Shown one piece after another: positions 1 to 9,049 of a stretch of 64,000 nucleotides of DNA. The translations under genes were made by a program, and so were the position numbers. Under the pieces are notes generated by a model. That model was not told the origin of the DNA, ran no database searches, and saw only the letters and a list, made by a program, of their open reading frames with translations. The number at the start of each line of letters is the position of its first letter. The first letter of the stretch is position 1. This DNA is from an uncultured Lachnospiraceae bacterium (GTDB lineage: Bacteria; Bacillota; Clostridia; Lachnospirales; Lachnospiraceae), in assembly GCA_910588815.1 (NCBI GenBank), contig CAJUQY010000011.1, positions 1-64,000 of the forward strand, in the 5' to 3' direction.

Positions 1-165
1 CCGATAAGTTCCGACTGTTTTTCCTTTGGCAGATTATTGAATATATCGTCATAGAAAATAAGCCAGTCCGTCACTCAGAGGGACGGGAGCCGGCAGATTC
101 ACCCTTGAGGCTGCTGCACAGAGACAACAGCCCCATTCATTTCTTCACCGCCGCACGCCCGGCTT
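1..165. other. Left-edge stretch, possible partial gene
   Basis: This stretch lies downstream of the last Mrp-operon gene. On the minus strand a short open frame starts at a GTG near position 79 and runs off the left edge; it reads like ordinary protein (contains FYDDIFNNLPKEKQSEL) but is too short to identify and has no clear ribosome site. No convincing terminator hairpin is visible between it and the Mrp operon, so the operon could continue past the window edge. Confidence 0.3.
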
Positions 166-2295
166 TCACCGGATCCATAAAAGATAGAGAAGCACCACGA
201 TCAGCCCGATGCAGACCAGAAGAAGGGCAAAGGAAAGACTCTGATTGATGATCCGGTTGGTCCGCACAGTCTTCTCCTCAAATTCCATCAGCCGCCGCAC
301 ATAAGAATGGTTCGCGGGATGTTTCCTCCGAACCGTCTTATCCAGAAGTTCCGAGCCCCATTCCAGAAAACAGCCCGCCGCATAGGCCAGCCGGTTCCTG
401 GACATGTGGATCTTATCCTCCTTTAACTGTCTGTGCGTGGTCTTCCTGGCGGCCACGACCGTCCCGTCCACTGCACGGTCCAGGCACCGGCAGGCCACCG
501 CCGACACCGTCACAAACAACTGCAGGAGCACCGGCCGGTAAAGCAGATTCTCCAGATCCAGCCACACCGGCCACCGATCCACATATTCCCGCACACCGGA
601 TTCCCCCCTCTTCATAAGGACTGTCCGGATCACGCCGAAATAAATCAGAGCCCCTATGGCGATGGAAATGAGGCCGCCGGACAAATTCTCCAGGGAAAAA
701 TACCGAACCGGATGGGCCAGGGAACCTCCGCCGAAAAAGCCCTCCCCAAGTTCCGCCGCCCTATCCATGACCGGCCCGGGAAGTATTCCCATAATGGGAA
801 GAAGCAAGGCAGAACCCGCCACCGCGATTTTACTCTCCATATTCCAGTAGTGTTGATACTTCCGATCAAATTCTTCCTGCCGCTTGGGATTCTTCTCCAC
901 AAAAAGAGCGACAAAAAGCTTTGTCATATAGGCCACCGTCATGCCGCCGGAGAGCAGGAAGATCCATTCCGCCCCCTTCCAGAAAGCCGCCGTCCCGTAA
1001 GCCGCCAGACCCTCCGACGCCAAAAGACCATACTCCACAATACTCTCATGGAGCAGAGTCTTGCTGATATAGCCGTTCCAGAGAGGAATACCGCCGATAC
1101 CGAGGGCCCCCATCAGAAAACAGAAGGCAAGAAGCGGCTTCTTCCGCCCAAAGCCCCGGATCTCATTGAGATTTAACTTGTGCAGGTTCATATAGACCAC
1201 ACCGGCCGCCATGAAAAGCACCAGCTTGATCAGAGAATGATTCACCATGTGGAGAAGGGTTCCCCGGACCGCCAGGGCATTCTCCTCCCCCAAAAGTCCC
1301 TGCATGCCTATCCCCACCAAAATAAACCCAATCTGGGACATTGAGGAGCAGGCCAGAGTCCGCTTCAGATCCACAGAAAACACTGCGAGAAGCGCTCCGC
1401 CGAACATGGTAAACACCCCGAAGGCGAACACGGCCATTCCCCACAACGGATCATAGCGGAAGATATTGCAGCTGACCGCCAGCAGGCCGAAAATCCCGGT
1501 CTTCGTCAGTATACCCGAAAGCAGAGCGCTGGCCGGAGCCGGAGCCACCGGATGGGCCTTGGGAAGCCAGATATGGAGCGGAAAGACACCCGCCTTTGCC
1601 GCAAACCCAAAAACCGTAAGCCCCCCGGCCAGATAAAGCGTAGCCCCCTTGGTTCCCCCCACCTCCCCGCAGGCAGAAAGCAGCCGGGAAAGCTCCAGGG
1701 TTCCCACCGTATGATAGAGCAGAAACAACCCCATGAGTGTTACCATGCCGCCGATCACCGCCACGCCGAGATAAGTTTCCGCCGCCTTAAGGGCCGCTTC
1801 CTTCTCCTCGTGGGCCACCCACACATAAGAAGTAAAAGACATCATTTCAAAGAAGATGAAGGCCGTAAAAAGATCTGCCGCCAAAAAGACCCCCATAGTG
1901 GCCCCAAGAGTCAAAAGCACAAACAGATAATACCGGTTCCGGTTCCGGTAATGGGCCAGATACTCCCTGGAAAAGACCGTCGTCATAACCCACATAAAGG
2001 CCGCGATCAGGCCGTAAAGAGCCCGAAACCCGTCAAGCTCCAGATGGAGCCCCAGGCCGCAGAAGCCCTCCCACAAAAACTCCGAAGCCGCAAAGCCGGA
2101 CACCGTCCGGGCGCCCCCGTCCTGCGAAGATATGCCGGAAACCAGAAGCGCCAGGATCACCACAAGCTCCAGGATCACTGAGCCGTCCGCGAAGAAATCC
2201 CGGCCCCTCTTTGAAAACCTGCCTATGATATAAGCAAGCACGGCCGCCGCCATGGGCCAGACAACCAGAAACAAAAGAGTTCCATTCCCGTTCAT
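166..2295 (-). CDS. NuoL/MrpA-like proton-conducting antiporter subunit (last gene of Mrp/Mbh-like operon)
   Basis: A 709-residue polytopic membrane protein of the proton-conducting transporter family (NuoL/M/N, MrpA/D, HyfB). The TM5 glutamate (FIFFEMMSF) and the TM7 and TM8 lysine motifs (AAKAGVFPLHIWLPKAHP; NHSLIK) that form the ion path are present. A hydrophilic and amphipathic tail of about 150 residues ending in a final membrane helix resembles the long C-terminal arm of NuoL-type subunits. The open frame extends upstream, but the ATG at 2295 is preferred because it overlaps the previous stop (ATGA) and follows GGAAGGAG. It is the longest of four antiporter-like subunits in this operon. 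Inferred role: Na+/H+ exchange as part of the Mrp/Mbh-like complex. It lacks the large MrpA C-terminal fusion, so 'MrpA' is only approximate. Confidence 0.9.
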   Translation of the reverse strand: MNGNGTLLFLVVWPMAAAVLAYIIGRFSKRGRDFFADGSVILELVVILALLVSGISSQDGGARTVSGFAASEFLWEGFCGLGLHLELDGFRALYGLIAAFMWVMTTVFSREYLAHYRNRNRYYLFVLLTLGATMGVFLAADLFTAFIFFEMMSFTSYVWVAHEEKEAALKAAETYLGVAVIGGMVTLMGLFLLYHTVGTLELSRLLSACGEVGGTKGATLYLAGGLTVFGFAAKAGVFPLHIWLPKAHPVAPAPASALLSGILTKTGIFGLLAVSCNIFRYDPLWGMAVFAFGVFTMFGGALLAVFSVDLKRTLACSSMSQIGFILVGIGMQGLLGEENALAVRGTLLHMVNHSLIKLVLFMAAGVVYMNLHKLNLNEIRGFGRKKPLLAFCFLMGALGIGGIPLWNGYISKTLLHESIVEYGLLASEGLAAYGTAAFWKGAEWIFLLSGGMTVAYMTKLFVALFVEKNPKRQEEFDRKYQHYWNMESKIAVAGSALLLPIMGILPGPVMDRAAELGEGFFGGGSLAHPVRYFSLENLSGGLISIAIGALIYFGVIRTVLMKRGESGVREYVDRWPVWLDLENLLYRPVLLQLFVTVSAVACRCLDRAVDGTVVAARKTTHRQLKEDKIHMSRNRLAYAAGCFLEWGSELLDKTVRRKHPANHSYVRRLMEFEEKTVRTNRIINQSLSFALLLVCIGLIVVLLYLLWIR

Positions 2296-3794
2296 ACCAC
2301 CACTCCTTCCGCCACTTCCATAATAAAGCGGACCAGCGGGCCAGAATACAGGCCAAACACCACCAAAAGGCCGGCAAACAGTACCATGGGCGCAAGCATG
2401 CGCCATCCCGGCTCCGTCCGTTTCACCGGAGAAACCTCCCGCTCTCCCGCATTGGGAAAAAGAGCCCGCACCGTCACCGTCAGCATATAAATCCCCGTCA
2501 TAAGCGCCGAATAGAGAAGCACCGCGACAGCCGCCACACCAGGCGCCCCGCCGGCCGCCGCCGACTGGGCCAGATTCCACTTGCTGATAAAACCGGCAAA
2601 CAGAGGAATTCCCATCAGAGAGAGCCCCGCCACCGTAAAGCAGGTAAAGGTGACCGGCATCTGCCTCCCAAGCCCTCCAAGCTCATAGACATAATTCTTC
2701 CCCGTCTTGTGCATAATGGCTCCGGCGCAGAAAAACGCACAGATCTTCATCAAAGCGTGAAACACCATATGCACAAGAGCCGCCGCCATGCCAAGCGGAT
2801 TCATCATGACCACGCCGAACAGCACATAGGAAAGATTACTGATCGTAGAATAAGCCAGGCGCCGTTTCAGGTGAGCCTCCCGCACGGCCATGGTAGAGCC
2901 GTACGCGATCGTTACGAGCACCGCTGCCAGCACCACATAATGAGCCCAGGTGCCGCGGATGAAATCCGCACCGTAGCTGTAATAGGTTAAGCGGAGAATC
3001 GCAAATGCCCCGGATTTCACCACCGCCACCGCGTGGAGAAGAGCCGTCACCGGCGTCGGCGCCACGGAAGCCTTAGGAAGCCACCCGTGAACCGGGAACA
3101 GCGCCGCCTTCACACCGAAGCCGAAAAAGGCCAGCACATACATAAACAAGATCGTATTGGTGTGAAATCCGGAAACTCCCCGGTTCAGCACGCCGCCCAG
3201 GATAAAATCCGCCGTATTCCCGTAGATCAGGATGAACACCAGCCCCATAAAGGCAAAGGCCGCACCGCCGATGGAATAATACAGATACTTCCTGCTGGCG
3301 GCCCTGGATTCCCTGTTCCTGTAGTGGAGCACCAGGGGAAAAGTCACCAGCGTCAAAAGTTCATAGAAAAGATAGAGCGTCACCAGATTGCCGGCGAAGG
3401 CGATCCCCAGCGTCACACCGTAAGTCATAGTGTAAAAGGCAAAAAAACTTTTCTGCCTTTCGTCCCCCTCCATATATTCCGAGGCATAGAGGGTGGCAAA
3501 GGGCCACAGAAAAGACACCAGCCCGGCAAACACCACCCCCGCTCCGTCCAGCCGGAAAAATACCTTCAGATCATTTCCCGCCAGATAAAAAAGCACCGCC
3601 TCCCGCTCGCCTTCCTCTCTCGTGAGGATCAGCGCCCATACCAAGGCGCTGGCCGTAAGAACCACCGCTTCCATATAAAGCAGGCGTCTTTGCTCCCCCG
3701 CCTTTCCAGACTTTCCCGAAGGAGACACCAGCATGAAAAGGCCCCCGAGCAGAGGAAGGAGTACCGGAGCTGTCACAAAAACCAATCGCATCAT
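2292..3794 (-). CDS. NuoM/MrpD-like proton-conducting antiporter subunit
   Basis: A 500-residue membrane protein of the NuoL/M/N-MrpD family. Visible family residues are the TM5 glutamate (LFYELLTLV), the TM7 lysine (GVKAALFPVHGWLPKA) and a TM8 lysine (VFHALMKICAF). The ATG at 3794 overlaps the upstream TGA by one base and sits 8 bases after GGGAGGG; a GTG one codon earlier is also possible. It is flanked by homologous subunits on both sides, with ATGA-type overlaps that imply translational coupling. Known family role: one ion-translocating module of a multi-subunit antiporter. Which of the paralogues carries Na+ or H+ cannot be told from sequence alone. Confidence 0.92.
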   Translation of the reverse strand: MMRLVFVTAPVLLPLLGGLFMLVSPSGKSGKAGEQRRLLYMEAVVLTASALVWALILTREEGEREAVLFYLAGNDLKVFFRLDGAGVVFAGLVSFLWPFATLYASEYMEGDERQKSFFAFYTMTYGVTLGIAFAGNLVTLYLFYELLTLVTFPLVLHYRNRESRAASRKYLYYSIGGAAFAFMGLVFILIYGNTADFILGGVLNRGVSGFHTNTILFMYVLAFFGFGVKAALFPVHGWLPKASVAPTPVTALLHAVAVVKSGAFAILRLTYYSYGADFIRGTWAHYVVLAAVLVTIAYGSTMAVREAHLKRRLAYSTISNLSYVLFGVVMMNPLGMAAALVHMVFHALMKICAFFCAGAIMHKTGKNYVYELGGLGRQMPVTFTCFTVAGLSLMGIPLFAGFISKWNLAQSAAAGGAPGVAAVAVLLYSALMTGIYMLTVTVRALFPNAGEREVSPVKRTEPGWRMLAPMVLFAGLLVVFGLYSGPLVRFIMEVAEGVVV

Positions 3795-5272
3795 CACAAA
3801 ATCCCTCCCACGGCCTCAGCCGCATCAAGCACTACGCCTGGAAACATGCCAAACAGCACGGCCCCTGCCGCCATGAGAACCATAGGCAGAACCATAAGCA
3901 GGGACGGCTCCTTCTTTTTCAGGCTCCTGTAATCATAATCTGCTCCCGGAAAAAATCCGTGAATCACAACAGGAAGCAGATACCCCGCCGTGAGAAGCGC
4001 GCTCACAAGAAGCACCACCGGCCCCAGCCAGGAAAACACGCCGGCTCCGGAGGCAAGAGCCCCCTCCGCAAGATACCATTTGCTCACAAAGCCGCCGGTC
4101 GGCGGAATCCCCACCAAAGCAAGCGACGCCAGGGCAAAACACCAGATGGTCACCGGCATCTCCTTCCCGATGGCGGTAAGCTCCGAGACCTTCGTCTTCC
4201 CCGTCTGGTAAATGACGGCACCGGCCCCCAAAAACAAGGTGTTTTTCACCAGCGAATGGAAGACCACATGGGCGATGGCCCCGATAAAAGCCGTCTGATT
4301 CAGGAGAGACAAGCCAAACAAAATATAGGATACCTGACTGACCGTAGAATAAGCCAGCCGTTTCTTAAAGCCCTTCTCCCGGTAAGCCAGCATAGAGCCC
4401 ATGAAAATCGTGATCAGGGTAAGGATAATCCAGGCCGTCTGAACCCAAGTTCCCCGAAGGAGCTCCGGCCCGGCCACATAATAGACCACCCGGATGATCC
4501 CCAGGACTCCCATCTTTGTGATGACACCGGAAAGCACGGCACTGGCCGGAGCCGGAGCCTCCGGGTGAGCCGAGGGAAGCCAGCCGTGCATGGGAAACAT
4601 GCCCGCCTTCGTGCCGAAGCCCACGATCATCAAAAACACCGCTGCAAGAAAAAGCCCTTCATGACCCGCAAGCGCCCCGGCGTCCAAAATGCCTCCCTGG
4701 GAAAAGCTTCCAAGCCCTCCGAAGCCGGCCAGGAAAAAGATTCCGAAAAGCGCCATAAAAGCACCGGCCACCGAATAAAACAAATACTTAAGGCCCGCCA
4801 GAATCGCCGGTCTGGTTCCCTCATGAAACACCAGAAACAGAGACGAAAACGTCATGACCTCAAAGAAAATATAAAAAGTAGCCAGATTGCCGGCAAAAGA
4901 AAGAGCCGCAAGCGCTCCCTCCACGATCAGATAACAGCCGAAAAACCGCTCTTCCCTCTCCTCATGGTCCATATACCGGAAAGCAAAGATCCCCACCAGA
5001 AACCACATAGACACAGAAAGGAGGGCAAAGATCCGGGAAATCATATCCACCTGGAAAAATACGGAAAGCTTATCCGTAAGCCGCCACAAAAGAAGCGCCC
5101 GCTCCCCTCCCGACACACAAAGAGCCGTAAACAAGATCTCCAGCACCAGGGCCGCCGCCACAAACAGGCACTTCCCCCGCCGCTTAAATCCCGGCTTGGA
5201 TAAGAGAAGCGTCAGAATCCCGGCCGCTATGGGAAAAAACACCGGAAGCAGTAAAAGAAAATCCTGTTCCAT
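3794..5272 (-). CDS. MrpD-like proton-conducting antiporter subunit
   Basis: A 492-residue member of the same NuoL/M/N-MrpD family, with TM5 glutamate (YIFFEVMTFSS), TM7 lysine (GTKAGMFPMHGWLPSAHPEA) and TM8 lysine (VVFHSLVKNTLF). The start is supported by GGAGGAAG just upstream. It is separated from the preceding operon gene by 242 bases filled almost entirely by an inverted-repeat element (5295-5508), the only gap in an otherwise overlapping gene train. It overlaps the next gene by one base. It is probably the result of tandem duplication with its neighbours. Confidence 0.92.
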   Translation of the reverse strand: MEQDFLLLLPVFFPIAAGILTLLLSKPGFKRRGKCLFVAAALVLEILFTALCVSGGERALLLWRLTDKLSVFFQVDMISRIFALLSVSMWFLVGIFAFRYMDHEEREERFFGCYLIVEGALAALSFAGNLATFYIFFEVMTFSSLFLVFHEGTRPAILAGLKYLFYSVAGAFMALFGIFFLAGFGGLGSFSQGGILDAGALAGHEGLFLAAVFLMIVGFGTKAGMFPMHGWLPSAHPEAPAPASAVLSGVITKMGVLGIIRVVYYVAGPELLRGTWVQTAWIILTLITIFMGSMLAYREKGFKKRLAYSTVSQVSYILFGLSLLNQTAFIGAIAHVVFHSLVKNTLFLGAGAVIYQTGKTKVSELTAIGKEMPVTIWCFALASLALVGIPPTGGFVSKWYLAEGALASGAGVFSWLGPVVLLVSALLTAGYLLPVVIHGFFPGADYDYRSLKKKEPSLLMVLPMVLMAAGAVLFGMFPGVVLDAAEAVGGIL

Positions 5273-5294
5273 ATCTTCCTCCTTTAAATCTATC

Positions 5295-5508
5295 TTTGAG
5301 TCTCCGAACTTAGTTGATCCAAATCACGGAAGAAAATCGGTTCTTTTCACGCCAGAACACGCTTCCGCTCTTGAAAGCTCGTAGCGGTACATAAGAGCCT
5401 TCCTTCGCTCAGACTCGGAACGCTCTAAGTACCGACGGCTTTCAAACGGTTCCGGCTTAGAAAAAACCGCTTCTCTTCCTGACCGGCATCAAATTTCGGA
5501 GACTCAAA
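5295..5508. repeat. MITE-like element with 14-bp terminal inverted repeats inside the Mrp operon
   Basis: The ends are perfect inverted repeats: TTTGAGTCTCCGAA at 5295-5308 and its complement at 5495-5508. The arms remain partly complementary towards the middle (GGTAC-ATAAGAGC near 5387-5398 against GCTCTAAGTACC near 5423-5433), so the transcript could fold into one long imperfect hairpin. No plausible open frame lies inside. The element occupies nearly all of the only non-overlapping junction in the Mrp operon. A nonautonomous inserted element is inferred; an RNA stability or attenuation structure is the alternative. Confidence 0.75.
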
Positions 5509-5514
5509 TTTAAT

Positions 5515-7008
5515 TTATAAAAACATACCGAGCCCTGCGTTGATCCCGTCCACGATGGGCTTCGAAAAAAGCCCCAGCACCAGGTTTACCGCCACAAACA
5601 GGAAAGAGGCCACCTTGAGCATCCTTGATGCCTGATGGGATTCATCCAGGCTGAATTCCCGCTCCGAAGGAGAGTAAATGCTGATGACCAGCCGCAGAAA
5701 ATAAATGGCGTTCAGAATCGTACTGACTGCCAGACCCAGAATGGTAAGCACCATCTTATGGGGGCTCTGTACCGCCGCCGTGGCAAACAAAAGCTTCGAG
5801 ATAAAGCCGGACAGCATGGGAAAGCCCACCATAGAGAGGGCTCCCACGGCGAAAGCCAGCCCCGCTGTCCTGTTCCGGTAGCCGGAACCTCTGAGACTCA
5901 CATAATCTGTCCTGCCGTCGGAAACCTCATAAAGCCCCACCGCACTGATAAAAAGCAGAGACTTGGTGGCCGCATGGGTGAAAATGTGAAACACTGCCGC
6001 CACCATACCGGCCTGGGTCCCGAGGCCGATCCCCATATAAATATAACCGATCTGGGCCACCGAGGAATAGGCGACCATTCTCCTTGTATCCGTTTCCTTA
6101 ATGGCCCGTACAGAGCCGATCAGCATCCCCGCCAGGCCAAACAGGAACAAAAGATTCGTGACACCGCTGCCGATCACCGTTCCATAGCCGATCACCCGGT
6201 AAAAAACCTTGATAAGCAGGAAAATATACCCCTTGGACACCAGGCTGGAAAGAATCGCACTGGCAGCCGGAGTCGCATAGCCGTAGGTCTCCGGGATCCA
6301 GGAATGGAACGGATACAGGCCGCTCTTGATGGCAAGGCCCACGGACATCAGGCCGATGACCACCAGAAGAGGCACGTCATAGCTTCCCGTCCTTACAATC
6401 ATGGCCACCGCATCCTGCGCCGGCTCCATCAAAAGATGTCCGGTAATGTCATAGAGAAGGGTCAGACTGATCAAAAACATACCGGAACCGAGAAGACTCA
6501 TCACCATATAGCGGATCGCCGCCACAATGCCGTGGCCGTTCTGTCTGATCATGATCAGGCCGCAGGCCGCAATGGTATTGATCTCCACAAACACATAAGC
6601 CGTAAAAAGGTCATTGGTATAAATAAGAGCCAGCAGGGAGCTCATAAGCAGATCCACCAGAATAAAGAACAGGTTGGTCTTCGTCTCCTCCACGTCCGTA
6701 AACACATGGCTGATCCCGCCCAGAAGCGAGAGAAGCATGATGACGGAAAAACCCGTGGCCATCATCGCTTCCAAAATCCCCGCCCGGATCTCATTCCCCC
6801 AGGGCGCCGGAAAATGTCCCATCATGTAAATAAAGCTTTCCCCGGTCCGGACCGTATAAAAGAGTACCGCTCCGGACAACAGAATCTGGGCCGTCACCAT
6901 AAATAGACAGAGCCGTTTCGCCCACCGCCCCTTTAACACCGAAGAGACAATCCCGCAGAACATAGCCAGGATAATGGAGAAAAACGGAAAATTCCGAATG
7001 AAATCCAT
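5515..7008 (-). CDS. MrpD/NuoN-like proton-conducting antiporter subunit
   Basis: A 497-residue NuoL/M/N-MrpD family protein, with TM5 glutamate (YVFVEINTIAA), TM7 lysine (AIKSGLYPFHSWIPETYG) and TM8 lysine (FHIFTHAATKSLLF). The chosen ATG at 7008 overlaps the mrpC stop as TAATG and follows GGAGGGAG; the open frame extends seven codons further but without a ribosome site. Its position directly after MrpC is that of MrpD in classical operons, so it is the best candidate for the orthologous MrpD. Confidence 0.93.
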   Translation of the reverse strand: MDFIRNFPFFSIILAMFCGIVSSVLKGRWAKRLCLFMVTAQILLSGAVLFYTVRTGESFIYMMGHFPAPWGNEIRAGILEAMMATGFSVIMLLSLLGGISHVFTDVEETKTNLFFILVDLLMSSLLALIYTNDLFTAYVFVEINTIAACGLIMIRQNGHGIVAAIRYMVMSLLGSGMFLISLTLLYDITGHLLMEPAQDAVAMIVRTGSYDVPLLVVIGLMSVGLAIKSGLYPFHSWIPETYGYATPAASAILSSLVSKGYIFLLIKVFYRVIGYGTVIGSGVTNLLFLFGLAGMLIGSVRAIKETDTRRMVAYSSVAQIGYIYMGIGLGTQAGMVAAVFHIFTHAATKSLLFISAVGLYEVSDGRTDYVSLRGSGYRNRTAGLAFAVGALSMVGFPMLSGFISKLLFATAAVQSPHKMVLTILGLAVSTILNAIYFLRLVISIYSPSEREFSLDESHQASRMLKVASFLFVAVNLVLGLFSKPIVDGINAGLGMFL

Positions 7009-7388
7009 TATTCTCCCTCCTTTCTCCACTGAAAGACGATCTCATCAATGTCCAGAGAACCGTATCTTCGGTAAAGGCGGATCGTAAGGGAGAGCATCAG
7101 CGCCGTCACACTGACCGACACCACGATCCCGGTGAGCACCAGGCCGTCCGGGATGGGGTTGGTATAGGCCGACGCATCCATGATGCCGTCATTTAGGATC
7201 GGTACCTGCCGTCCGAAAATGTATCCCTTGGCCGCCAGAAACAGATACACCGCCGTGTCCATGATATTCAGACCGATAATCTTCTTGATCAGATTTTTGT
7301 GGAGCAGCAGCGTTGTGAATCCAATCCCGAACAGGATCATCGACACCGTCTCCTCCATATTAGCTGCCAAATGCGCAAGCATCCTCAC
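7008..7388 (-). CDS. mrpC: Na+/H+ antiporter subunit MrpC (NuoK-like)
   Basis: A small three-helix membrane protein of the MrpC/MnhC (NuoK) family: LFGIGFTTLLLHKNLIKKIIGLN in helix 1, and the diagnostic NPIPDGLVLTGIVVSVSVTALMLSL in the last helices. The open frame begins with a GTG at 7388 overlapping the mrpB stop (GTGA); ATG codons two and ten codons later are alternative starts. It sits between MrpB and the first MrpD-like subunit, exactly as in standard mrp operons, and is needed for complex assembly and ion transfer in that family. Confidence 0.93.
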   Translation of the reverse strand: MRMLAHLAANMEETVSMILFGIGFTTLLLHKNLIKKIIGLNIMDTAVYLFLAAKGYIFGRQVPILNDGIMDASAYTNPIPDGLVLTGIVVSVSVTALMLSLTIRLYRRYGSLDIDEIVFQWRKEGE

Positions 7389-8353
7389 ATGCCCCCCTTC
7401 CGGAACAACGTATAAAAGGCATACATGGTGCAGGCCACCACCAGCCCCACACAGATATTGAGAGGCAGGATCAGGCCGCTGGAAAGAATCGCCCCCGGCG
7501 TTCCTAAGGGAATCCCGCTCTCCAGATGATTGGCCCCCGTAAAAAACGAATAACTTTTCGCCAGACAGTAAAAGGTCAGAGCCGCCAGTGTGATCCTCCG
7601 GAAAGTCTTTTCCGTAAAAAACCGCTCCGTCTTCTTAAAGCCGAAGGCATTCAGATACAGAATCAGTCCGGAGCCTATAATGGCGCCGCCGGAAAAGCCG
7701 CCCCCCGGAGACAGATGGCCGTTCAGAATGATATAAATCCCGAAAATAAACAACAGGGGAACCAGGACACAGGAAACCTTCTGCAGGATCAAATCATTCT
7801 TCGGCTCATAGATCCGGTCATTCTCCTCTGCCTGCTTCTTCTTCATCTTTTCCGTGTCATCCGAATTATCCAGCCGCATCAGCACCTGCACACAGGTGGC
7901 CGCGATAAAAAGGACACAGGATTCCCCAAAAGTATCGAAAGCCCTGTAGTCCAGGATCATGCCGGTGACAAAATTGGTGGCTCCCGTTTCCTCCACACCC
8001 TTCTCGATATACCGAGCCGCCACCTCATTGTTGGTGGGGTTATCCGAGTTTCCAAACTCCGGCAGATAGAGCACCGTCCAGAGAAGCACGCCAATCAGCG
8101 TCAGGCAGAGCACCACCGACATGACCCCATTGAGCTTCCGGAAAATTTTCAGTTCCTTATTGTGCTGCTCGTCATAGACAGCCGCCTGGATCTTCTCCTC
8201 GTTGAGCCTGGGCCCGGCAAGCTCCTCCGGCGGGATCCGTTTGGGAGGCGCCTTCGTCTCCATACGAAACTCCGGCGGAGTCATCTCCCCGTCCACCCAT
8301 CTCTCAAACCGGTGGAAGCGGCTGGTTTCATAATCCTTTCTCAGTCTGCTCAT
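7385..8353 (-). CDS. mrpB: MrpB-type subunit fused to an MbhE-like membrane segment
   Basis: A 322-residue protein. The C-terminal half is a clear MnhB/MrpB domain (ILNGHLSPGGGFSGGAIIGSGLIL, then three more helices). The N-terminal half holds about 75 soluble, charged residues, then two helices with the sequence MILDYRAFDTFGESCVLFIAA, which is typical of the MbhE-like segment found ahead of MrpB in membrane-bound hydrogenase loci and of the C-terminal part of MrpA. The segment that is fused to MrpA in Bacillus-type operons is therefore carried here on MrpB. The gene overlaps both neighbours by four bases. Confidence 0.9.
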   Translation of the reverse strand: MSRLRKDYETSRFHRFERWVDGEMTPPEFRMETKAPPKRIPPEELAGPRLNEEKIQAAVYDEQHNKELKIFRKLNGVMSVVLCLTLIGVLLWTVLYLPEFGNSDNPTNNEVAARYIEKGVEETGATNFVTGMILDYRAFDTFGESCVLFIAATCVQVLMRLDNSDDTEKMKKKQAEENDRIYEPKNDLILQKVSCVLVPLLFIFGIYIILNGHLSPGGGFSGGAIIGSGLILYLNAFGFKKTERFFTEKTFRRITLAALTFYCLAKSYSFFTGANHLESGIPLGTPGAILSSGLILPLNICVGLVVACTMYAFYTLFRKGGM

Positions 8354-8733
8354 TCTCCACTCTCCCCCGCTTCTTTTTTCTCTGCCTCTTCCGGATACTC
8401 TGAGACTGCCGATTCCAGGACCTCCCCCTCCTCAGTGGACATCCCTTCCGCCTCCGTCACGTCGCCGTCAGCCGCGCCGTCCGGCTCCTGACGTTCTCCC
8501 TGAATGGCACGTATCTTTTTCAATGTCACAAAAAACAAAATGCTGGTGACGCCGGCCCCCACCGCGGCCTCCGTCACCGCCAGATCCGGCGACTGTAAGA
8601 TCACCCAGATAATCGCCATAATCGAGCTGTAAGACATATAAATAATGATAGAAGTCAAAAGCCTTTTCGTAAAGCTGACGGAAAGGGCACAGACAATCAG
8701 CCCGATCAATAAAAACAGCTCAAATATCCTCAC
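8350..8733 (-). CDS. DUF4040/MbhD-like membrane subunit
   Basis: A 127-residue protein with three predicted helices (FELFLLIGLIVCALSVSF; IIIYMSYSSIMAIIWVIL; AAVGAGVTSILFFVTLKKI), followed by an acidic Glu/Ser-rich tail of about 50 residues. The QSPDLAVTEAAVGAGVTSILF segment is characteristic of the DUF4040/MbhD family, the subunit next to MbhE in Mbh and Mrp-like complexes. It overlaps mrpG by 14 bases and mrpB by four. Part of the antiporter core; the acidic tail is unusual and of unknown role. Confidence 0.85.
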   Translation of the reverse strand: MRIFELFLLIGLIVCALSVSFTKRLLTSIIIYMSYSSIMAIIWVILQSPDLAVTEAAVGAGVTSILFFVTLKKIRAIQGERQEPDGAADGDVTEAEGMSTEEGEVLESAVSEYPEEAEKKEAGESGE

Positions 8734-9049
8734 GATGTTCCACCTCGATTTCTCCCAGATCCTCGTCCGTCATGACCTCCAAACGGCTGATCATATGTCC
8801 GGCCACAGGGCTTGCCAGCCAGAAAAACAGCACCACCAAAAGAAGCTTGAACGAGGCAAAGGAAAGCCCCTTCCAGATCACAAGCCCTAGGATCATAAAG
8901 AGGATTCCAAGAGTATCTCCAAGAGCCGCCGCATGCATTCTGTTTAAGGCCCGCTTAAATTTGTTGACCCCCACTGTGGCCGCCAGAAAAACAAGAAGCC
9001 CCAGGAGAAGAAACACTGCCGATACAGAAAGCCTCACCCATCCCATCAC
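8720..9049 (-). CDS. mrpG: Na+/H+ antiporter subunit MrpG
   Basis: A 109-residue three-helix protein of the MnhG/MrpG family. The conserved loop NKFKRALNRMHAAALGDTLGILFMILGL, with the RMHA...GDTLG signature, is intact. It overlaps mrpF (ATGA) and the DUF4040 gene. It has the usual place in the E-F-G block that leads the operon; it is a small structural subunit of the antiporter complex. Confidence 0.93.
   Translation of the reverse strand: MMGWVRLSVSAVFLLLGLLVFLAATVGVNKFKRALNRMHAAALGDTLGILFMILGLVIWKGLSFASFKLLLVVLFFWLASPVAGHMISRLEVMTDEDLGEIEVEHREDI

Noticed and set aside
166..2580. Upstream extension of the last antiporter gene by 95 codons
   Set aside because: The extra residues are Gly/Ala-rich and overlap the previous gene in another frame; ATG 2295 has a ribosome site and a coupling overlap.
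3959..5203. Long plus-strand open frame (414 codons) opposite the antiporter genes
   Set aside because: It is rich in Arg, His, Lys and Pro with no domain, and lies exactly opposite a conserved membrane protein; an antisense shadow of GC-rich coding DNA.
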